A DNA stretch of 64,000 nt from Mycobacterium sp. E2479 (lineage in GTDB: Bacteria > Actinomycetota > Actinomycetes > Mycobacteriales > Mycobacteriaceae): the NCBI RefSeq assembly GCF_001667925.1, contig NZ_LZJR01000073.1, positions 1 to 64,000 on the forward strand. Direction: 5' to 3'. Positions 1 through 10,166 of the stretch are shown piece after piece. The first letter of the stretch is position 1, and every line of letters starts with the position of its first letter. The translations under genes and the position numbers were made by a program. The notes under the pieces were generated by a model. It saw only the letters and a list, made by a program, of their open reading frames with translations. It made no database searches and was not told where the DNA came from.

Positions 1-87
1 GTGGCGCCCTACCCCGCACCCACCGGCGAACGCGCCAACTGGTGGTGGTATGAACCCTTCCAACCCCAACCACCACCGACCAACTAG
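1..87 (+). CDS. C-terminal tail of an unidentified protein (partial)
   Basis: An open frame runs from the window edge to a TAG at 85-87 and gives 28 residues rich in Trp, Tyr and Pro (NWWWYEPFQP followed by a Pro-rich end). The start lies outside the window. The tail is too short to assign to a family. Pro-rich tails are common in mycobacterial surface proteins and in repeat-family nucleases, but nothing here separates these options. It converges on the end of mce2F. Confidence 0.4.
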   Translation: MAPYPAPTGERANWWWYEPFQPQPPPTN

Positions 88-482
88 CGTCGTTACCGCT
101 GCGGCTGATACCCGAAATACGTTGAGGTGCAGACACATTGGGTGCGGTGGGCGCGAAAGCAGGCTCAAGCTATTGTCAAGGCTGAACGATCGCGCACCGT
201 GATGCGCCACTGGCCGTAGGAGGCGCCCGGCACTTCGTCGCGCGTTACGGCGTGTCCCAATAGCACATGTCGCAGCCGGGATCGGCATTTCGCGGGCCTG
301 CATCGAAATGGGTCAACCGATTTCCTACATTCGGGGTTGTCGGACGCCATCGGGACCGCCTCAGGTCCAGGAGTCACCACCGACAAAACAAATCGCCGGC
401 CTCTGCAGCCATTGAAGTGAAGTGGCACAACGGATTTGATGTCACGAATTCGCGAGCGTCGCACCGGGCGTGCCTTCCCGTC
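88..482. other. Intergenic stretch with no recognised feature
   Basis: About 395 bp lie between the partial plus-strand gene and the end of the mce2 operon. I see no convincing coding frame, tRNA, repeat or T-rich hairpin. If there is a terminator for mce2F it is not of the classical type. Confidence 0.5.
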
Positions 483-2033
483 TCACGCTGCCGGCCCCAG
501 CATCGTCTTCCACCCCTCGTCTCCGATGGTGGCCGAATTCGCAACGGAATAAACCACACCGTCGGGACCCACGACCTTGCCGCTGCGCACGTCGTAAAGC
601 GCGGTGGGCAGCCCGCTCGGGGTGTAGGTGCACGGGTTCGGCTGCTGCCCATTGCACAACACGGTGCCCGATCCGGGTCGCTGCAGCGGATCGCTTATCG
701 GCGGCGGTGTACCCGGCACCTGATCGGCGGGCGCCGGGTTGAGGCCGTTGTTGACCGACGGTGCCGGGATCACCAGCCCCGGTTTCACCGGCTGGTTACA
801 TCGCGCGCTCGGCGCCGGGCAGGTCAGTACCTGATCGGGGTCGCCATACCAGGGGTTGGTGCCCAGCGGCACATAGGGTTCGGTGCTCCGACATTCTCGC
901 GGGGTGGCCGCTCGCTTCCCCGGTACATCCACGCAGGGGTAATTGCGCGCTCCGCGAACCACATTCGTCGCATCCATCGGGATCTTGCAGTAGGTGCCCG
1001 CCGGGAGCGCCGCGGTGCTGGTGTCGGCTGGAGACCGCCATTGCGATGCCGGCAGGAAGCCGGTCAGGCACGGCGGCGGCTGGTTGAGCGAGATGGCGCC
1101 GACACCGAGCGCGGCCTGGCCCGGAGACTGCGCGGTCACCGACTGGGCGATCGCACCGGATTGGGGTAAGAACACCAGCGCCTGCTCCACGCCGTTGTGA
1201 TAGCGCTTGAGCATGTCGATTACGACCTCGAGATTGGCCAGCGTCTGCGGCAACGACTCCCGCACGTCGCCGAATGTGCTGTTCACCCGCGCGGCCGTCG
1301 GCGCCGCGCCGGCCAGGATGCTCCGCACCGCCTGATCGTTCTGCGCGGTCTGCGCGGCCAGCGTGTTCAGATTGGCGGCCCAATGCCCAATCGTCTCACC
1401 GGAATCGGCCTGGCTGTCGACGATGGGCGCCGCACGTTCGATGATCTCGTCGACGTCGTCGATGCTGCCCCGGAAGTCGTGGGCGATCGCCTGGGTCGCG
1501 TCCACCAGGCGTTGCAGCGATGGCCCCAGCCCGCCCACGGCCTGCGACGTCTCGTACAGCAGTGAGGCGACCTTGTCTTTCGGGAGCACCACCAATCCAC
1601 GGTTGGCGGCATCCAGCGCAGGGCCGATCTGGCTGGGGACCGTGCTTTTGGTGATCGTCTGACCGTCCGCCAGGTACGGACCCCGGTTGGCGGTCGACAC
1701 CAGGTCGACGTATTGCTCGCCCACCGCCGACACCGAATGCACATTGGCCGCCGCGTCGGCCGGTATGCGATAGCCGTCCTCGATGCTCATCGTTGCGCGC
1801 GCGCCGCGTTCGGTCGGTTCGATACCGGTGACCTTGCCGATGGTGATTCCCCGATAGGTCACGTTGGCCGTTCGATACAGGCCCCCGGACTGCGGCAATT
1901 CGGCATAAAGCGTGTAACGACCGACGCCGACCAGGCTCGGTATCCGGAGGTAATACCAGCCGAGGACCACCACCGCGGCCACGGCCACCGCCGTCAGAAG
2001 CACCAGCTGGGTTTTGATCAAGCGGGGCAACAT
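483..2033 (-). CDS. mce2F: Mce2F, MCE-family lipid transport subunit
   Basis: Last gene of the mce2 operon, 516 residues. It starts with a short basic segment and one membrane helix (about residues 8-28), followed by an MCE/MlaD domain (about 38-115, including NVTYRGITIGKV), a long helical region, and a C-terminal part with several Pro and Cys residues. Mce proteins are known to assemble as hexamers that form a periplasm-spanning lipid channel on the YrbE permease; the F position is the last of six. It follows mce2E after a 3-bp gap, so it is surely cotranscribed. Assignment to mce2 rather than another mce operon rests on its Mce2R-type regulator and its neighbours. Start is the ATG at 2033. 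Confidence 0.9.
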   Translation of the reverse strand: MLPRLIKTQLVLLTAVAVAAVVVLGWYYLRIPSLVGVGRYTLYAELPQSGGLYRTANVTYRGITIGKVTGIEPTERGARATMSIEDGYRIPADAAANVHSVSAVGEQYVDLVSTANRGPYLADGQTITKSTVPSQIGPALDAANRGLVVLPKDKVASLLYETSQAVGGLGPSLQRLVDATQAIAHDFRGSIDDVDEIIERAAPIVDSQADSGETIGHWAANLNTLAAQTAQNDQAVRSILAGAAPTAARVNSTFGDVRESLPQTLANLEVVIDMLKRYHNGVEQALVFLPQSGAIAQSVTAQSPGQAALGVGAISLNQPPPCLTGFLPASQWRSPADTSTAALPAGTYCKIPMDATNVVRGARNYPCVDVPGKRAATPRECRSTEPYVPLGTNPWYGDPDQVLTCPAPSARCNQPVKPGLVIPAPSVNNGLNPAPADQVPGTPPPISDPLQRPGSGTVLCNGQQPNPCTYTPSGLPTALYDVRSGKVVGPDGVVYSVANSATIGDEGWKTMLGPAA

Positions 2034-2036
2034 ATT

Positions 2037-3212
2037 TCATTCACCCCTTTCCACCAACGGCCCGCCCGGGGCGTCGTTGGGGTTCGGCGTGTAGCGCACG
2101 TCCGGGATCATGGTGTCCGGATTGCGTCCCCAGGATTGCTCGAGCGCCCGCAGCGCCCCGGAGAATCCGGTACCGGTCAGCGTCGTGTTGTCGATGGTGG
2201 ACAGCGTCAGGTCGAGCACGGCAGACACATTGACGTAGTCACCGCGGATCACCTGGGAGACGTCATCGATGTTGAACGGCGCGGTGAGTCCCAACTTCAG
2301 CGCGCCGGCCACGAACGGGGAGGCCGGGACGAGTTGGCGCAGCGGCCGCTGCAGCGACTGTAGGCTCCGGCGGAGGTTAGGGCGGGTATCGGTCAACGCC
2401 CGGTTGGCGGCACTGCTGAAGCGCCCCAGGGATTCGGTGGCGTCGGCGAACAGTTCGCGGGTGTCGGCGAAATGCTGGATCAGCGGCGGGACGTCGGTCA
2501 AGACTTGGTCGAGCGTGTCTTTGCGATTCGCGAAGATGGTCAGGAGTTCGTTGGTCGAATCGATTGCGCGGGTGAGGTCATCGCGTTGCCGGTTCAAAGC
2601 GGTGATGAAAGTGTCGAGGCGCCCGAGGAATTCGCGCATCTGCTGGGCATGACCATCTAGGATGTTGACGACCTCGGTTTGGATCGCGTCGAGGTTCGCG
2701 ATGCCGCCGCCATTGAGGATCACCGCGACGCTTGCCAGCGTCCGTTCGACGGTTGGGTAGGCCGAGGAATTCTTCAGCGGGATCGTGTCGCCGCTCTTCA
2801 ATCGCCGCACGGACGGGTTTCTCGGCGCGGCCAGCTCGACGTGCTGGGTGCCCAGCAGACTGGTCTGGCCGATCTTTGCGGTCGCGTTCGCCGGCAGCTG
2901 CACGCCTGGATCGAGATCCAGCCTGACGGTGGCGATCCAGTTCTTCAGGGTGATGGCCCGCACCGTGCCGACCCACACGTCGGCGGCCCTTACCCGACTA
3001 TTGGTGTTCAGCGCCAACGTGTCTGGCATCTGCACGTAAATCGTCATGTGGTCACTGCCGGTGCCGTGGCCGACCGGCAGCGGCATATCGGCGATGCCCC
3101 GCCAATGACAGGACGTCAACATCACCGCGGCCAGTAGCAGCACGAGCTGGCGGCGCAGGGCAGCGAGGGCGGCGGGCCGCCTTGATGGCTTCGGTGTGCC
3201 GTTCGCGCTCAC
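2037..3212 (-). CDS. mce2E: Mce2E, MCE-family lipoprotein
   Basis: Fifth MCE protein, about 391 residues. An open frame reaches further upstream, but the GTG at 3212 overlaps the stop of mce2D as GTGA and gives a clean lipoprotein signal: basic residues, a hydrophobic run, then lipobox LTSC with the Cys near residue 35. The MCE domain follows (about 50-130). E-position Mce proteins are characteristically lipoproteins (LprK in mce1, LprL in mce2), which supports the assignment. It is probably anchored by lipid to the membrane within the Mce hexamer. It differs from the other subunits in lacking an uncleaved N-terminal helix. Confidence 0.88.
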   Translation of the reverse strand: MSANGTPKPSRRPAALAALRRQLVLLLAAVMLTSCHWRGIADMPLPVGHGTGSDHMTIYVQMPDTLALNTNSRVRAADVWVGTVRAITLKNWIATVRLDLDPGVQLPANATAKIGQTSLLGTQHVELAAPRNPSVRRLKSGDTIPLKNSSAYPTVERTLASVAVILNGGGIANLDAIQTEVVNILDGHAQQMREFLGRLDTFITALNRQRDDLTRAIDSTNELLTIFANRKDTLDQVLTDVPPLIQHFADTRELFADATESLGRFSSAANRALTDTRPNLRRSLQSLQRPLRQLVPASPFVAGALKLGLTAPFNIDDVSQVIRGDYVNVSAVLDLTLSTIDNTTLTGTGFSGALRALEQSWGRNPDTMIPDVRYTPNPNDAPGGPLVERGE

Positions 3213-4708
3213 CGGGCCGGCCCCGCCTGTGCGGGCGGCGGAAACCACGGTGGGGGCGCCGGATTCGACTCGTCGTAGGCGTTCGGCGGCCCGGGTGAAT
3301 TGGTCCCCGCCGGCGGAAGCGCGACGTCTTGACCACCCACGAGCTCGGTGAGCGATTCGGCGGTGAGCATGTTGGCGGTAGCCGGCTGGACCTGCGTGCC
3401 CTGCATCCCGGGCGCGACCACCCAGCCCGGCTCATGGTTGCCATACGCAAGGGGGGTGTCGCGCGAAAAGATGCCCGGAACGGTGGTGTCTTTGTACCCT
3501 GGCGGCGGGCGCAGTCGCTCTTCGGAGTACGCGACTTCCTTCGGCAGCGTGGCCGCGGAGTTGAACGGGTTCAGGCTGGCGGGCGCGTAGTTGAACTTGA
3601 GGGTGTCCAGGACCGGCGCCAGATATTGTGCGCACAGCTCGGCCGAGTCTTGATAACCCAGCCGGCTGCCGGCCTGAATGGCGCTGCAGATGAAATGAAT
3701 CGGGTTGGCGAAGTTGGGGAACACGAACAGGCCCACCAGCGAGCTGTGGGCGGGCTGGTAGAGGTTGTTGAAGTTGCCCGCAAAGGTCGGTAGCACGTGT
3801 AAGGCGGTTTCCAGGCCGTTTCGCGGCTCGGGTTGCAGGATGGTGGTGGTCACGTCGGCGAGGTTGTCGACATCGTGGGTCAGCGCGGCCCCATTGTCGT
3901 TCAAGAACTTTCGGGCGGCGCCGAGAACGTCGTCGAGGTGGGTGATGGTGTCGCTCACGTCGTGATCGGATTTGGTGAACCAGTCGGTGAACGAAGCGAG
4001 GTTGTCGTTGAGCGCGACGAACTGTTGTTTGTGCTGATACAGCGCGGTGACGAACTGGGCCAGACTTTTGGTGATCGCGACGAAGTCCCCTCGTCCCTCG
4101 TTGAGCGCGGTCAGCGCCCGCGACAAGTTGTTCAGGGCGTCGTTGACCTGCTGGCCCCTGCCGGCCAGGTTGTCCGCGGCCGATTCGATGATGTCGCCGA
4201 ACGGCCCCGCCGGCTGCTGGGGGGTCGGGCCCAGCTGCCGCAGGATCCCGTTGATGGAGTCGCGTAGCTGATCCCACTCGACAGGCACCTGAGTGCGTTC
4301 GATCGGGATGACCGCGCCGTCATTCAGCACCGGTCCGCCGGTATAGGGCGGTGACAACTGAATGGTGCGCGAGGCCACCAGGCTGGGGTTGAGAATCGAT
4401 GCGGTGGCCTTGGCCGGCACCTTGTATTTGTTGTTGTAGTGCAAGGTGACTCGCATCTTGTCGCCGGCCGGCTCGATCTTGTCGATCGAACCGACCCGCA
4501 CACCCATGATCTGGACTCTGTCGCCCGGATATAGCGCCAGAGTCTCGGAGAAGTACGCGACGACCGTGGTAGTGGTTAGTTTTCGGTAGAGCTGCACTCC
4601 GGCCGCCGCGGCGACGAAGACGAAGACCGCGGCCAAGGCCGCGACCACCACCACCCGGGCGGACACTTTCGGCAATCGCAGGTTGCGGATATCGAAGATG
4701 GTGCTCAT
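3209..4708 (-). CDS. mce2D: Mce2D, MCE-family lipid transport subunit
   Basis: Fourth MCE protein, 499 residues. One N-terminal membrane helix (about 17-38) is followed by an MCE domain (about 42-125; YPGDRVQIMGVRVGSI), a helical needle region and a Pro/Gly-rich tail. Its ATG overlaps the TGA of mce2C in an ATGA junction, and its own stop overlaps the start of mce2E. Such coupling suggests translational coupling and fixed stoichiometry of the subunits. The Pro-rich tail is typical of C and D Mce proteins. Confidence 0.9.
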   Translation of the reverse strand: MSTIFDIRNLRLPKVSARVVVVAALAAVFVFVAAAAGVQLYRKLTTTTVVAYFSETLALYPGDRVQIMGVRVGSIDKIEPAGDKMRVTLHYNNKYKVPAKATASILNPSLVASRTIQLSPPYTGGPVLNDGAVIPIERTQVPVEWDQLRDSINGILRQLGPTPQQPAGPFGDIIESAADNLAGRGQQVNDALNNLSRALTALNEGRGDFVAITKSLAQFVTALYQHKQQFVALNDNLASFTDWFTKSDHDVSDTITHLDDVLGAARKFLNDNGAALTHDVDNLADVTTTILQPEPRNGLETALHVLPTFAGNFNNLYQPAHSSLVGLFVFPNFANPIHFICSAIQAGSRLGYQDSAELCAQYLAPVLDTLKFNYAPASLNPFNSAATLPKEVAYSEERLRPPPGYKDTTVPGIFSRDTPLAYGNHEPGWVVAPGMQGTQVQPATANMLTAESLTELVGGQDVALPPAGTNSPGPPNAYDESNPAPPPWFPPPAQAGPAR

Positions 4709-6249
4709 CGGTCCCCTGTTCCGTCGGGCGTGATGAATGGTGCCGGCAGCTGCGGTCCCGGTCCCGGCGCCGCCGGTGGACCGGGGGGCAGGCCCGGGGC
4801 CAACGTCGACGGTGGCGGGGTCGGACCTGCCGGGCGCAGGTTCTCGGTACGTGCCCCCGGTGGCGCATGCTCGGGAAGCGGTACCACGGTGCCGGGAATG
4901 TCCGGCGGCGCCTCACCCGGCCGGCGCGCGCTCGGGATACCGGGCGCCGGCGGCGGTCCGTCGGGGTTTGGCTGCGACGCCGCGACATCCAGCGGCGCCG
5001 GAAAACCGCCGAGCACCGCGCCGAACGGTCCCTGATCGGAAAGCGCACAGGGCAAGGGGTTTCCGGGCCGCGGCGGACTGTCGGGTGCCGGCGCGTACGA
5101 ACAGGGCGATCCCGGCGGTACGGCCGGCCGCGGATGGTCCGGGGTGCCCTCCAGCACCGGCGGCCCCGGGGGCGGTGCGCCATTGGGAAACCTTGTGCCG
5201 TTGGGGTCGGGCCAGCGGAATGCCGGCAGCCCGGCGCTGCGCCAGAAGTTCTCCGGGTCGATGCCCCGCTTCTTGAACGCCGCATCGAGCCACGGCTGAA
5301 GTACCTGAGCGGGAATCAGATTGGCCACGATCGCCTTGAAGAACGGTCCCGACGCGACCGCTTCGGTCAGGGATGCGGTGTATCTGCTGACCAGTAAGAG
5401 CACATCGGACAGTTCCTGCTTGCGCTTGACCAGCTCGTCGCTGACCGTGCCCAGCTCCAGCAGCACGTGATGTGCATTGGGGTTCTCCTTGATGAATTCG
5501 GACACCTGTGTCGACACCGATGACACATTGCTCAGCAGGATGCTCAGCGCCTGGCTGCGCTGCCGGAACGCGGCCAGCAAAGTGTTGGCATTGACCAGCA
5601 AACTGTCGACCTGTTGGCTACGGTCGCCGAGCACGCGAGTGACCTTGTCGGCGTTGGTCAGCAGCCGCTTGATCTGATCGTCGCGCTTACCGATGGTGCC
5701 GGAGAATTTGGCGACACCGTCCAGCGCTGCCTTCAGGTGCGGTGCGGTCTGATCGAACGTCTCCGACAAGACGTTCAGCGACCGTTTGACGACGTCGATG
5801 TTCCAATCCGTCGCCGCCTTCGTGACATCGACGAACGCGTCATAGATTTGATACGGGGTAGTGGTCTGGCCGGAAGGGATGATCCCGTTGGGCCGCAGCG
5901 CATCCGGACCACGAGGCTGGATCGCCATGTTCTTGCGGCCCAGGAAGGTATCGGTGCGAATCGCGGCACGGCTTTGCGTCCCGATCGTCTTGCCGGGCAT
6001 CGAAAAGCCAACCAGGACCCGATCGCCGCTGATCACCAGCGAACGCACCAAACCGACGTTCACCCCGGCGATCTCCACCTTGTCGCCGACGCTGATGCCA
6101 CCGGTGTCGGCGAATTGTGCGTAATAGGTCGGGGTGGCGAACAGCATCGGCACGCTGGTGAAGCTCTGCCCCACACCGACGGCGAGCAGCGTCACCAGCC
6201 CGCCCATCAGGCCGACGCGGGTGCGATTGAACTCCGTCAGCGTTCTCAT
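4705..6249 (-). CDS. mce2C: Mce2C, MCE-family lipid transport subunit
   Basis: Third MCE protein, 514 residues from the ATG at 6249, which overlaps the mce2B stop as ATGA; an in-frame ATG at 6261 is possible but would overlap further. One N-terminal helix (about 12-32) precedes the MCE domain (about 35-115; GISVGDKVEIAGVNVG). A helical region follows, and the last ~170 residues are very rich in Pro and Gly, a low-complexity tail likely to be extended in the periplasm or cell wall. Part of the mce2 operon. Confidence 0.9.
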   Translation of the reverse strand: MRTLTEFNRTRVGLMGGLVTLLAVGVGQSFTSVPMLFATPTYYAQFADTGGISVGDKVEIAGVNVGLVRSLVISGDRVLVGFSMPGKTIGTQSRAAIRTDTFLGRKNMAIQPRGPDALRPNGIIPSGQTTTPYQIYDAFVDVTKAATDWNIDVVKRSLNVLSETFDQTAPHLKAALDGVAKFSGTIGKRDDQIKRLLTNADKVTRVLGDRSQQVDSLLVNANTLLAAFRQRSQALSILLSNVSSVSTQVSEFIKENPNAHHVLLELGTVSDELVKRKQELSDVLLLVSRYTASLTEAVASGPFFKAIVANLIPAQVLQPWLDAAFKKRGIDPENFWRSAGLPAFRWPDPNGTRFPNGAPPPGPPVLEGTPDHPRPAVPPGSPCSYAPAPDSPPRPGNPLPCALSDQGPFGAVLGGFPAPLDVAASQPNPDGPPPAPGIPSARRPGEAPPDIPGTVVPLPEHAPPGARTENLRPAGPTPPPSTLAPGLPPGPPAAPGPGPQLPAPFITPDGTGDR

Positions 6250-7277
6250 TGCGGCGTGCATCTCCCGGTCGGCTGCCCGAACAGCTTTACCGTGCGCACC
6301 GGACCGCCAGGCTGCAACCCATTGACCTTGATCGAGATGTCACACAGGTAGAAGTTGTAGAAGTCTCCGTAAATGCCGCCGGCACGGCCGATTACGCGAA
6401 ACGCGCCCGGCAGTTTTCCCAGCACGTCGTCAACCGTCGGCAGGTCGTTGATGAGCGACTGCTGAATGCCCTCGAGGTGCCCGAGCGTGTCGTGTAGCAC
6501 TGGCCGGTCCTCGCTCAACAGATCGGCCGCGGTTCCCGCGGCCTCGCTGATGTGCGCGGTCGCCGCGGCCAGCGGATCGGCCCTGTTCTTCAGGCCGGTG
6601 ATGAGCAATTCGAGTTTGTCGACGGTGCGATCGAACTCCTTCTCGTGCTTGACGGTGGTGGCCAGCACGGTGTTCAGGTTGTTGATCACCTCGCCGATCG
6701 CCCTGTCCCGGTCGGCCAGCGCGCTGGTCAGTGTCGCCGTCTGGTCGAGGATGTCGGTGATCGTGGCGCCCTGTCCCTGGAAAACGGTGATGATCGACTG
6801 GGCGATGCTGTTGACCTTGTTGGGGTCCAGGGCCTTGAACAGCGGCCGGAATCCGCCTATCAGTGCGTCGAGATCCAGGGCCGGCTGGGTGTGCTCGAGC
6901 GGGATCTGGCCACCGGGGGCCAGTCGGTGGCCGCTCTCGCCGTGTTTGAGCTCCAGATAGCGGTCACCGATCAGGTTGAGGTAGCGAATCGACGCGGTCG
7001 TCCCGCGGTCCAGCGGCAGTGAGCGATCTACCTTGAACTCCACCAACACCCGGGTGTCACCGTCGATCAATGTCACCTTGGCGACCTTGCCGACTTCCAC
7101 CCCCGAAGCGCGCACGAACTGCCCCGCCCGTAGCCCGCTCGCGTCGGTGAACACCGCAAAGTATCCGGTGGTGCGATCGAATCGCACCTGGCCGAACACG
7201 ATGACGATCATCACGGTGAACATCGCCAGCACCGACCAGAAGATGGCGAGTTTGACTGCTGTACCGGTGATTTTCAT
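6246..7277 (-). CDS. mce2B: Mce2B, MCE-family lipid transport subunit
   Basis: Second MCE protein, 343 residues, the usual size for the B position. N-terminal helix about 8-29; MCE domain about 35-115 (LRAGQFVRASGVEVGKVAKV); the remainder is largely helical with a compact C-terminus and no Pro-rich tail. ATGA overlaps connect it to mce2A upstream and mce2C downstream. Expected role: one of six different subunits of the Mce2 channel that carries lipids to the YrbE2AB permease. Confidence 0.9.
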   Translation of the reverse strand: MKITGTAVKLAIFWSVLAMFTVMIVIVFGQVRFDRTTGYFAVFTDASGLRAGQFVRASGVEVGKVAKVTLIDGDTRVLVEFKVDRSLPLDRGTTASIRYLNLIGDRYLELKHGESGHRLAPGGQIPLEHTQPALDLDALIGGFRPLFKALDPNKVNSIAQSIITVFQGQGATITDILDQTATLTSALADRDRAIGEVINNLNTVLATTVKHEKEFDRTVDKLELLITGLKNRADPLAAATAHISEAAGTAADLLSEDRPVLHDTLGHLEGIQQSLINDLPTVDDVLGKLPGAFRVIGRAGGIYGDFYNFYLCDISIKVNGLQPGGPVRTVKLFGQPTGRCTPQ

Positions 7278-8485
7278 GGATTGATCGTGTTCTCCCCGAA
7301 TTGGCGGCCCCAGACGTATTCGGTGGCCAGCGGCTGGCCGAGTCCGAAATGGTTATACGGCGCGAGGCTGGCGCCGGTGTCCATCACCAGATACGGTGCG
7401 GGCCACAGGTCCCGGGTGATCTTCTGCCAACAGCCGGGCCGCCCGCCGGGGCCACCATGAGCGTTCACCCGCGGCAGGTTATCCGGATAGACATAGGGAT
7501 TGGGCGCACCGATGATCGAACCGGCCGCTGCGAGCGAATAACCGTTGCCGCCAGCCGCTTTCGCGACTTCCGGAGCGGCGTCACGAAAGTTGCGGATCAT
7601 GCAGAACAGTTCGGGGCTGTAGGTGTCGAGCAGGTCGGCCGTCGGCACCAGATCCGCGGCACCGCGCGACAGATACGGCCCGCCCCGGGCGAAGATGTCC
7701 TCCCCGTTGTGACCCACACCCACGGCCGCCAGCAGCGCGGCGTCCAGGTCGCCCTGTTGCCTGGTCAGGGTGCGTGCAGTGGTCATCGCGTTGCGCAGAA
7801 AGGCCCACAGGTCGGGTGCGGCCCTGGTGTACACGTCGGCGAGGTCCGCCAATCGCCGCACGTCATACCGGATCTGCGGCATTCGCGGATTCAGCTGCGC
7901 CAGAATCGCATTGCCGTTGACGATGGACTGCCCGAACTTGCTTCCCAGTCCGTCCAGCGCCTGCGCCAGCGCGGACAACGTCGCGTTCAGCTCGATCGGG
8001 CTGACTTTTTCGGCTATCGAGGTGACCGTCTCGAACAACGTGTTGAATTCGGTGGTCACCGAGCGTGCGTCGATCACATCATGCGGCGAGATGCGCTGCT
8101 TTGACGGGTTTTCCGGCGCAATCAGGGATACATATTTGTTGCCGAACAGTGTCGCCGCCTCGATGTTGGCCACCACGTTCACCGGAATCAGCTTGATGTA
8201 GCGCGGATTCACCTCCAACGCCAGCTTGGCGGCCGGGGCGCCGTCACGCTCGATTTCCGAAATACCGGCCACCCGGCCGATCTCGACCCCGTTGTAGGTG
8301 ACTTTGGATCCCGGCTCCATCACCAGGCCGGCCCTGGTGGCGACCATCGTCAGCTCGGTCTTAGGGGTGAAGTCCCCGCGAAATTGCAGGTACACCAGCG
8401 CCAAAACCAGTCCGGAGACCAACAGCAGCGTCACACCCTCGACGTACACCCAGGCGCGTCGACCCATCCGCGGCACCGGCGTCAT
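7274..8485 (-). CDS. mce2A: Mce2A, MCE-family lipid transport subunit
   Basis: First MCE protein, 403 residues, immediately downstream of yrbE2B (3-bp gap) and overlapping mce2B by ATGA. Basic N-terminus, one membrane helix (about 13-32), MCE domain (about 38-120; MEPGSKVTYNGVEIGRV), then a helical region and a C-terminal domain ending near GQPLATEYVWG, characteristic of A-type Mce proteins. Start ATG at 8485. Confidence 0.9.
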   Translation of the reverse strand: MTPVPRMGRRAWVYVEGVTLLLVSGLVLALVYLQFRGDFTPKTELTMVATRAGLVMEPGSKVTYNGVEIGRVAGISEIERDGAPAAKLALEVNPRYIKLIPVNVVANIEAATLFGNKYVSLIAPENPSKQRISPHDVIDARSVTTEFNTLFETVTSIAEKVSPIELNATLSALAQALDGLGSKFGQSIVNGNAILAQLNPRMPQIRYDVRRLADLADVYTRAAPDLWAFLRNAMTTARTLTRQQGDLDAALLAAVGVGHNGEDIFARGGPYLSRGAADLVPTADLLDTYSPELFCMIRNFRDAAPEVAKAAGGNGYSLAAAGSIIGAPNPYVYPDNLPRVNAHGGPGGRPGCWQKITRDLWPAPYLVMDTGASLAPYNHFGLGQPLATEYVWGRQFGENTINP

Positions 8486-8488
8486 CGG

Positions 8489-9367
8489 TTACACCGTCAG
8501 ATTGAAGTTCGGGTCGACGCCGTAGAGCGCCAACTGGGCGAGCAGGACCACAATCACCACCGAAACCAGTGAGAATCGCATCGATCGACCGACCGCTTGG
8601 CCGACGCCGACCGGACCGCCGCTGGCCGTATAGCCGTAGTAGCAGTGGGTGATCATCACCACCACCGCGATGATGACGACCTCCAGAACCGACCAGCCCA
8701 CGTCCTCGGGGCGCAGAAAGGTGCGGAAGTAGTGCTCGTAGGTGCCGTTTGACTGTCCATAGAACACCGTCGTGACGACCTGGCCCGACGTGAATGCCAT
8801 GTCGAGGGCGAGGGCGTACAGCGGCACGATCACCGCCAGCCCGCCCAGGATTCGGGTGGAGACCAGAAACGAAATCGACTTGATGCCCATGACTTCCAGC
8901 GCGTCGATCTCCTCGCTGATCCGCATGGCACCCAGCTGGGCGGTTGCACCGGCGCCGACGGTGGCCGCCAGGGTGACCCCGGCGACGATCGGTGCGGCGA
9001 TGCGGGTGTTGGCCAGTGCGGCAAAGAAGCCGGTGAACGCCTCCACGCCGATGTTGCCCAGCGACGCGAAGCCCTGAATGGCGATCAGCGATCCGCCGGA
9101 CAGCGTCACGAACCCGATGATCGCGACGGTGCCGCCGACCACGGCCATCGCGCCGGTACCCATGCCGATCTCGGCGACCAGGCGCAGCGTCTCGCGCCGG
9201 TAATGGCGCAACGCCCACCCGATCTGGCCGACGCTGATCCGGGCGAACCTCGCGAAAATCCCGATCTGGTACAGCCTTCGGACCGTGCCGCCGCCGTAGC
9301 GGTCGAGGTTGGCTGCCGTTCGCGGGTAGCGGGCGCGTAGCGCGCCGGGCGCGGATATCACGGCCAC
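8489..9367 (-). CDS. yrbE2B: YrbE2B, MlaE-type permease of the Mce2 system
   Basis: Integral membrane protein of 292 residues of the MlaE/YrbE permease family, with about five to six membrane helices. The conserved cytoplasmic segment [13 protein letters not shown] (coupling helix of MlaE-like permeases) is present near residues 145-160. GTG start at 9367, one base after the stop of yrbE2A. With YrbE2A it should form the inner-membrane permease dimer that receives lipid from the Mce tube, energised by an Mce ATPase (MceG) that is not encoded here. Confidence 0.92.
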   Translation of the reverse strand: MAVISAPGALRARYPRTAANLDRYGGGTVRRLYQIGIFARFARISVGQIGWALRHYRRETLRLVAEIGMGTGAMAVVGGTVAIIGFVTLSGGSLIAIQGFASLGNIGVEAFTGFFAALANTRIAAPIVAGVTLAATVGAGATAQLGAMRISEEIDALEVMGIKSISFLVSTRILGGLAVIVPLYALALDMAFTSGQVVTTVFYGQSNGTYEHYFRTFLRPEDVGWSVLEVVIIAVVVMITHCYYGYTASGGPVGVGQAVGRSMRFSLVSVVIVVLLAQLALYGVDPNFNLTV

Positions 9368-9368
9368 G

Positions 9369-10166
9369 TCAGCGGCCCGTCCCGAACCGCACGCCGATCG
9401 TGGTCAGCACCACGTTGACGGCGAACAGCGCGATCACGCACAGCACCAGCGTCTCGTTGACGGCGGTGCCGACACCCTTGGGACCGCCCTTCGTGGTCAG
9501 TCCGCGATAGCAGCCGACCAGACCGGCGATGGTTCCGAAGATGGCCGACTTCACCACCGAGATGACCACCTCGGGCAGGCCGGTGATCAACGTGAGGGTT
9601 CCCACGTAGGCGCCTGCCGAAATGTGCTGGATGAAAACACCGAACACGAATCCACCGACCAGGCCGATGGTTATCACCGCGCCGTTGAGCAGGGTGGCGA
9701 CGATGGTCGCGGCAACGACGCGGGGCACCACCAGCCGGTGGATCGGGTCGATGCCGAGCACCTCGAGCGCATCGATCTCCTCGCGAATGGTGCGCGCGCC
9801 CAAGTCGGCACAGATCGCGGTGGATCCGGCACCGGCGATCACCAGCACGGTGGTCAGCGGACCCAGCTGCGTCACCGCGCCCAAAGCCGCACCGGCGCCG
9901 GAGATGTCGGCCGCGCCGAACTCCGCCAGCAGGATGTTGAGCGTGAAGATGATCAGCACGGTCAGCGGAATCGCGACCGCGAGGGTCGGCAGCAGCGAGA
10001 CACTGGTGATGAACCAGCCCTGCTCGATCGTCTCCCGCCACTGGAAGGGCCGCCGGAACAGCGCCTTGCCGGTCAGCACGCAGGTCCGGAAGAAACCGCC
10101 GACCGCGTCGACCCCCGGCTGCACCTGGCCGCGGAGATACGTGGCAATCACCGCGTGGCTGCTCAT
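9369..10166 (-). CDS. yrbE2A: YrbE2A, MlaE-type permease of the Mce2 system
   Basis: MlaE-family permease of 265 residues. The ATG at 10166 overlaps the mce2R stop (ATGA) and gives the length recalled for Mtb YrbE2A; an ATG at 10184 would add six residues. The coupling-helix motif [16 protein letters not shown] is present, as are about five membrane helices. It heads the structural genes of the operon and is translationally coupled to the regulator gene. Confidence 0.92.
   Translation of the reverse strand: MSSHAVIATYLRGQVQPGVDAVGGFFRTCVLTGKALFRRPFQWRETIEQGWFITSVSLLPTLAVAIPLTVLIIFTLNILLAEFGAADISGAGAALGAVTQLGPLTTVLVIAGAGSTAICADLGARTIREEIDALEVLGIDPIHRLVVPRVVAATIVATLLNGAVITIGLVGGFVFGVFIQHISAGAYVGTLTLITGLPEVVISVVKSAIFGTIAGLVGCYRGLTTKGGPKGVGTAVNETLVLCVIALFAVNVVLTTIGVRFGTGR

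Noticed and set aside
3213..3248. Longer N-terminus for mce2E starting at 3248
   Set aside because: The GTG at 3212 has the GTGA overlap typical for this operon and a proper lipoprotein signal.
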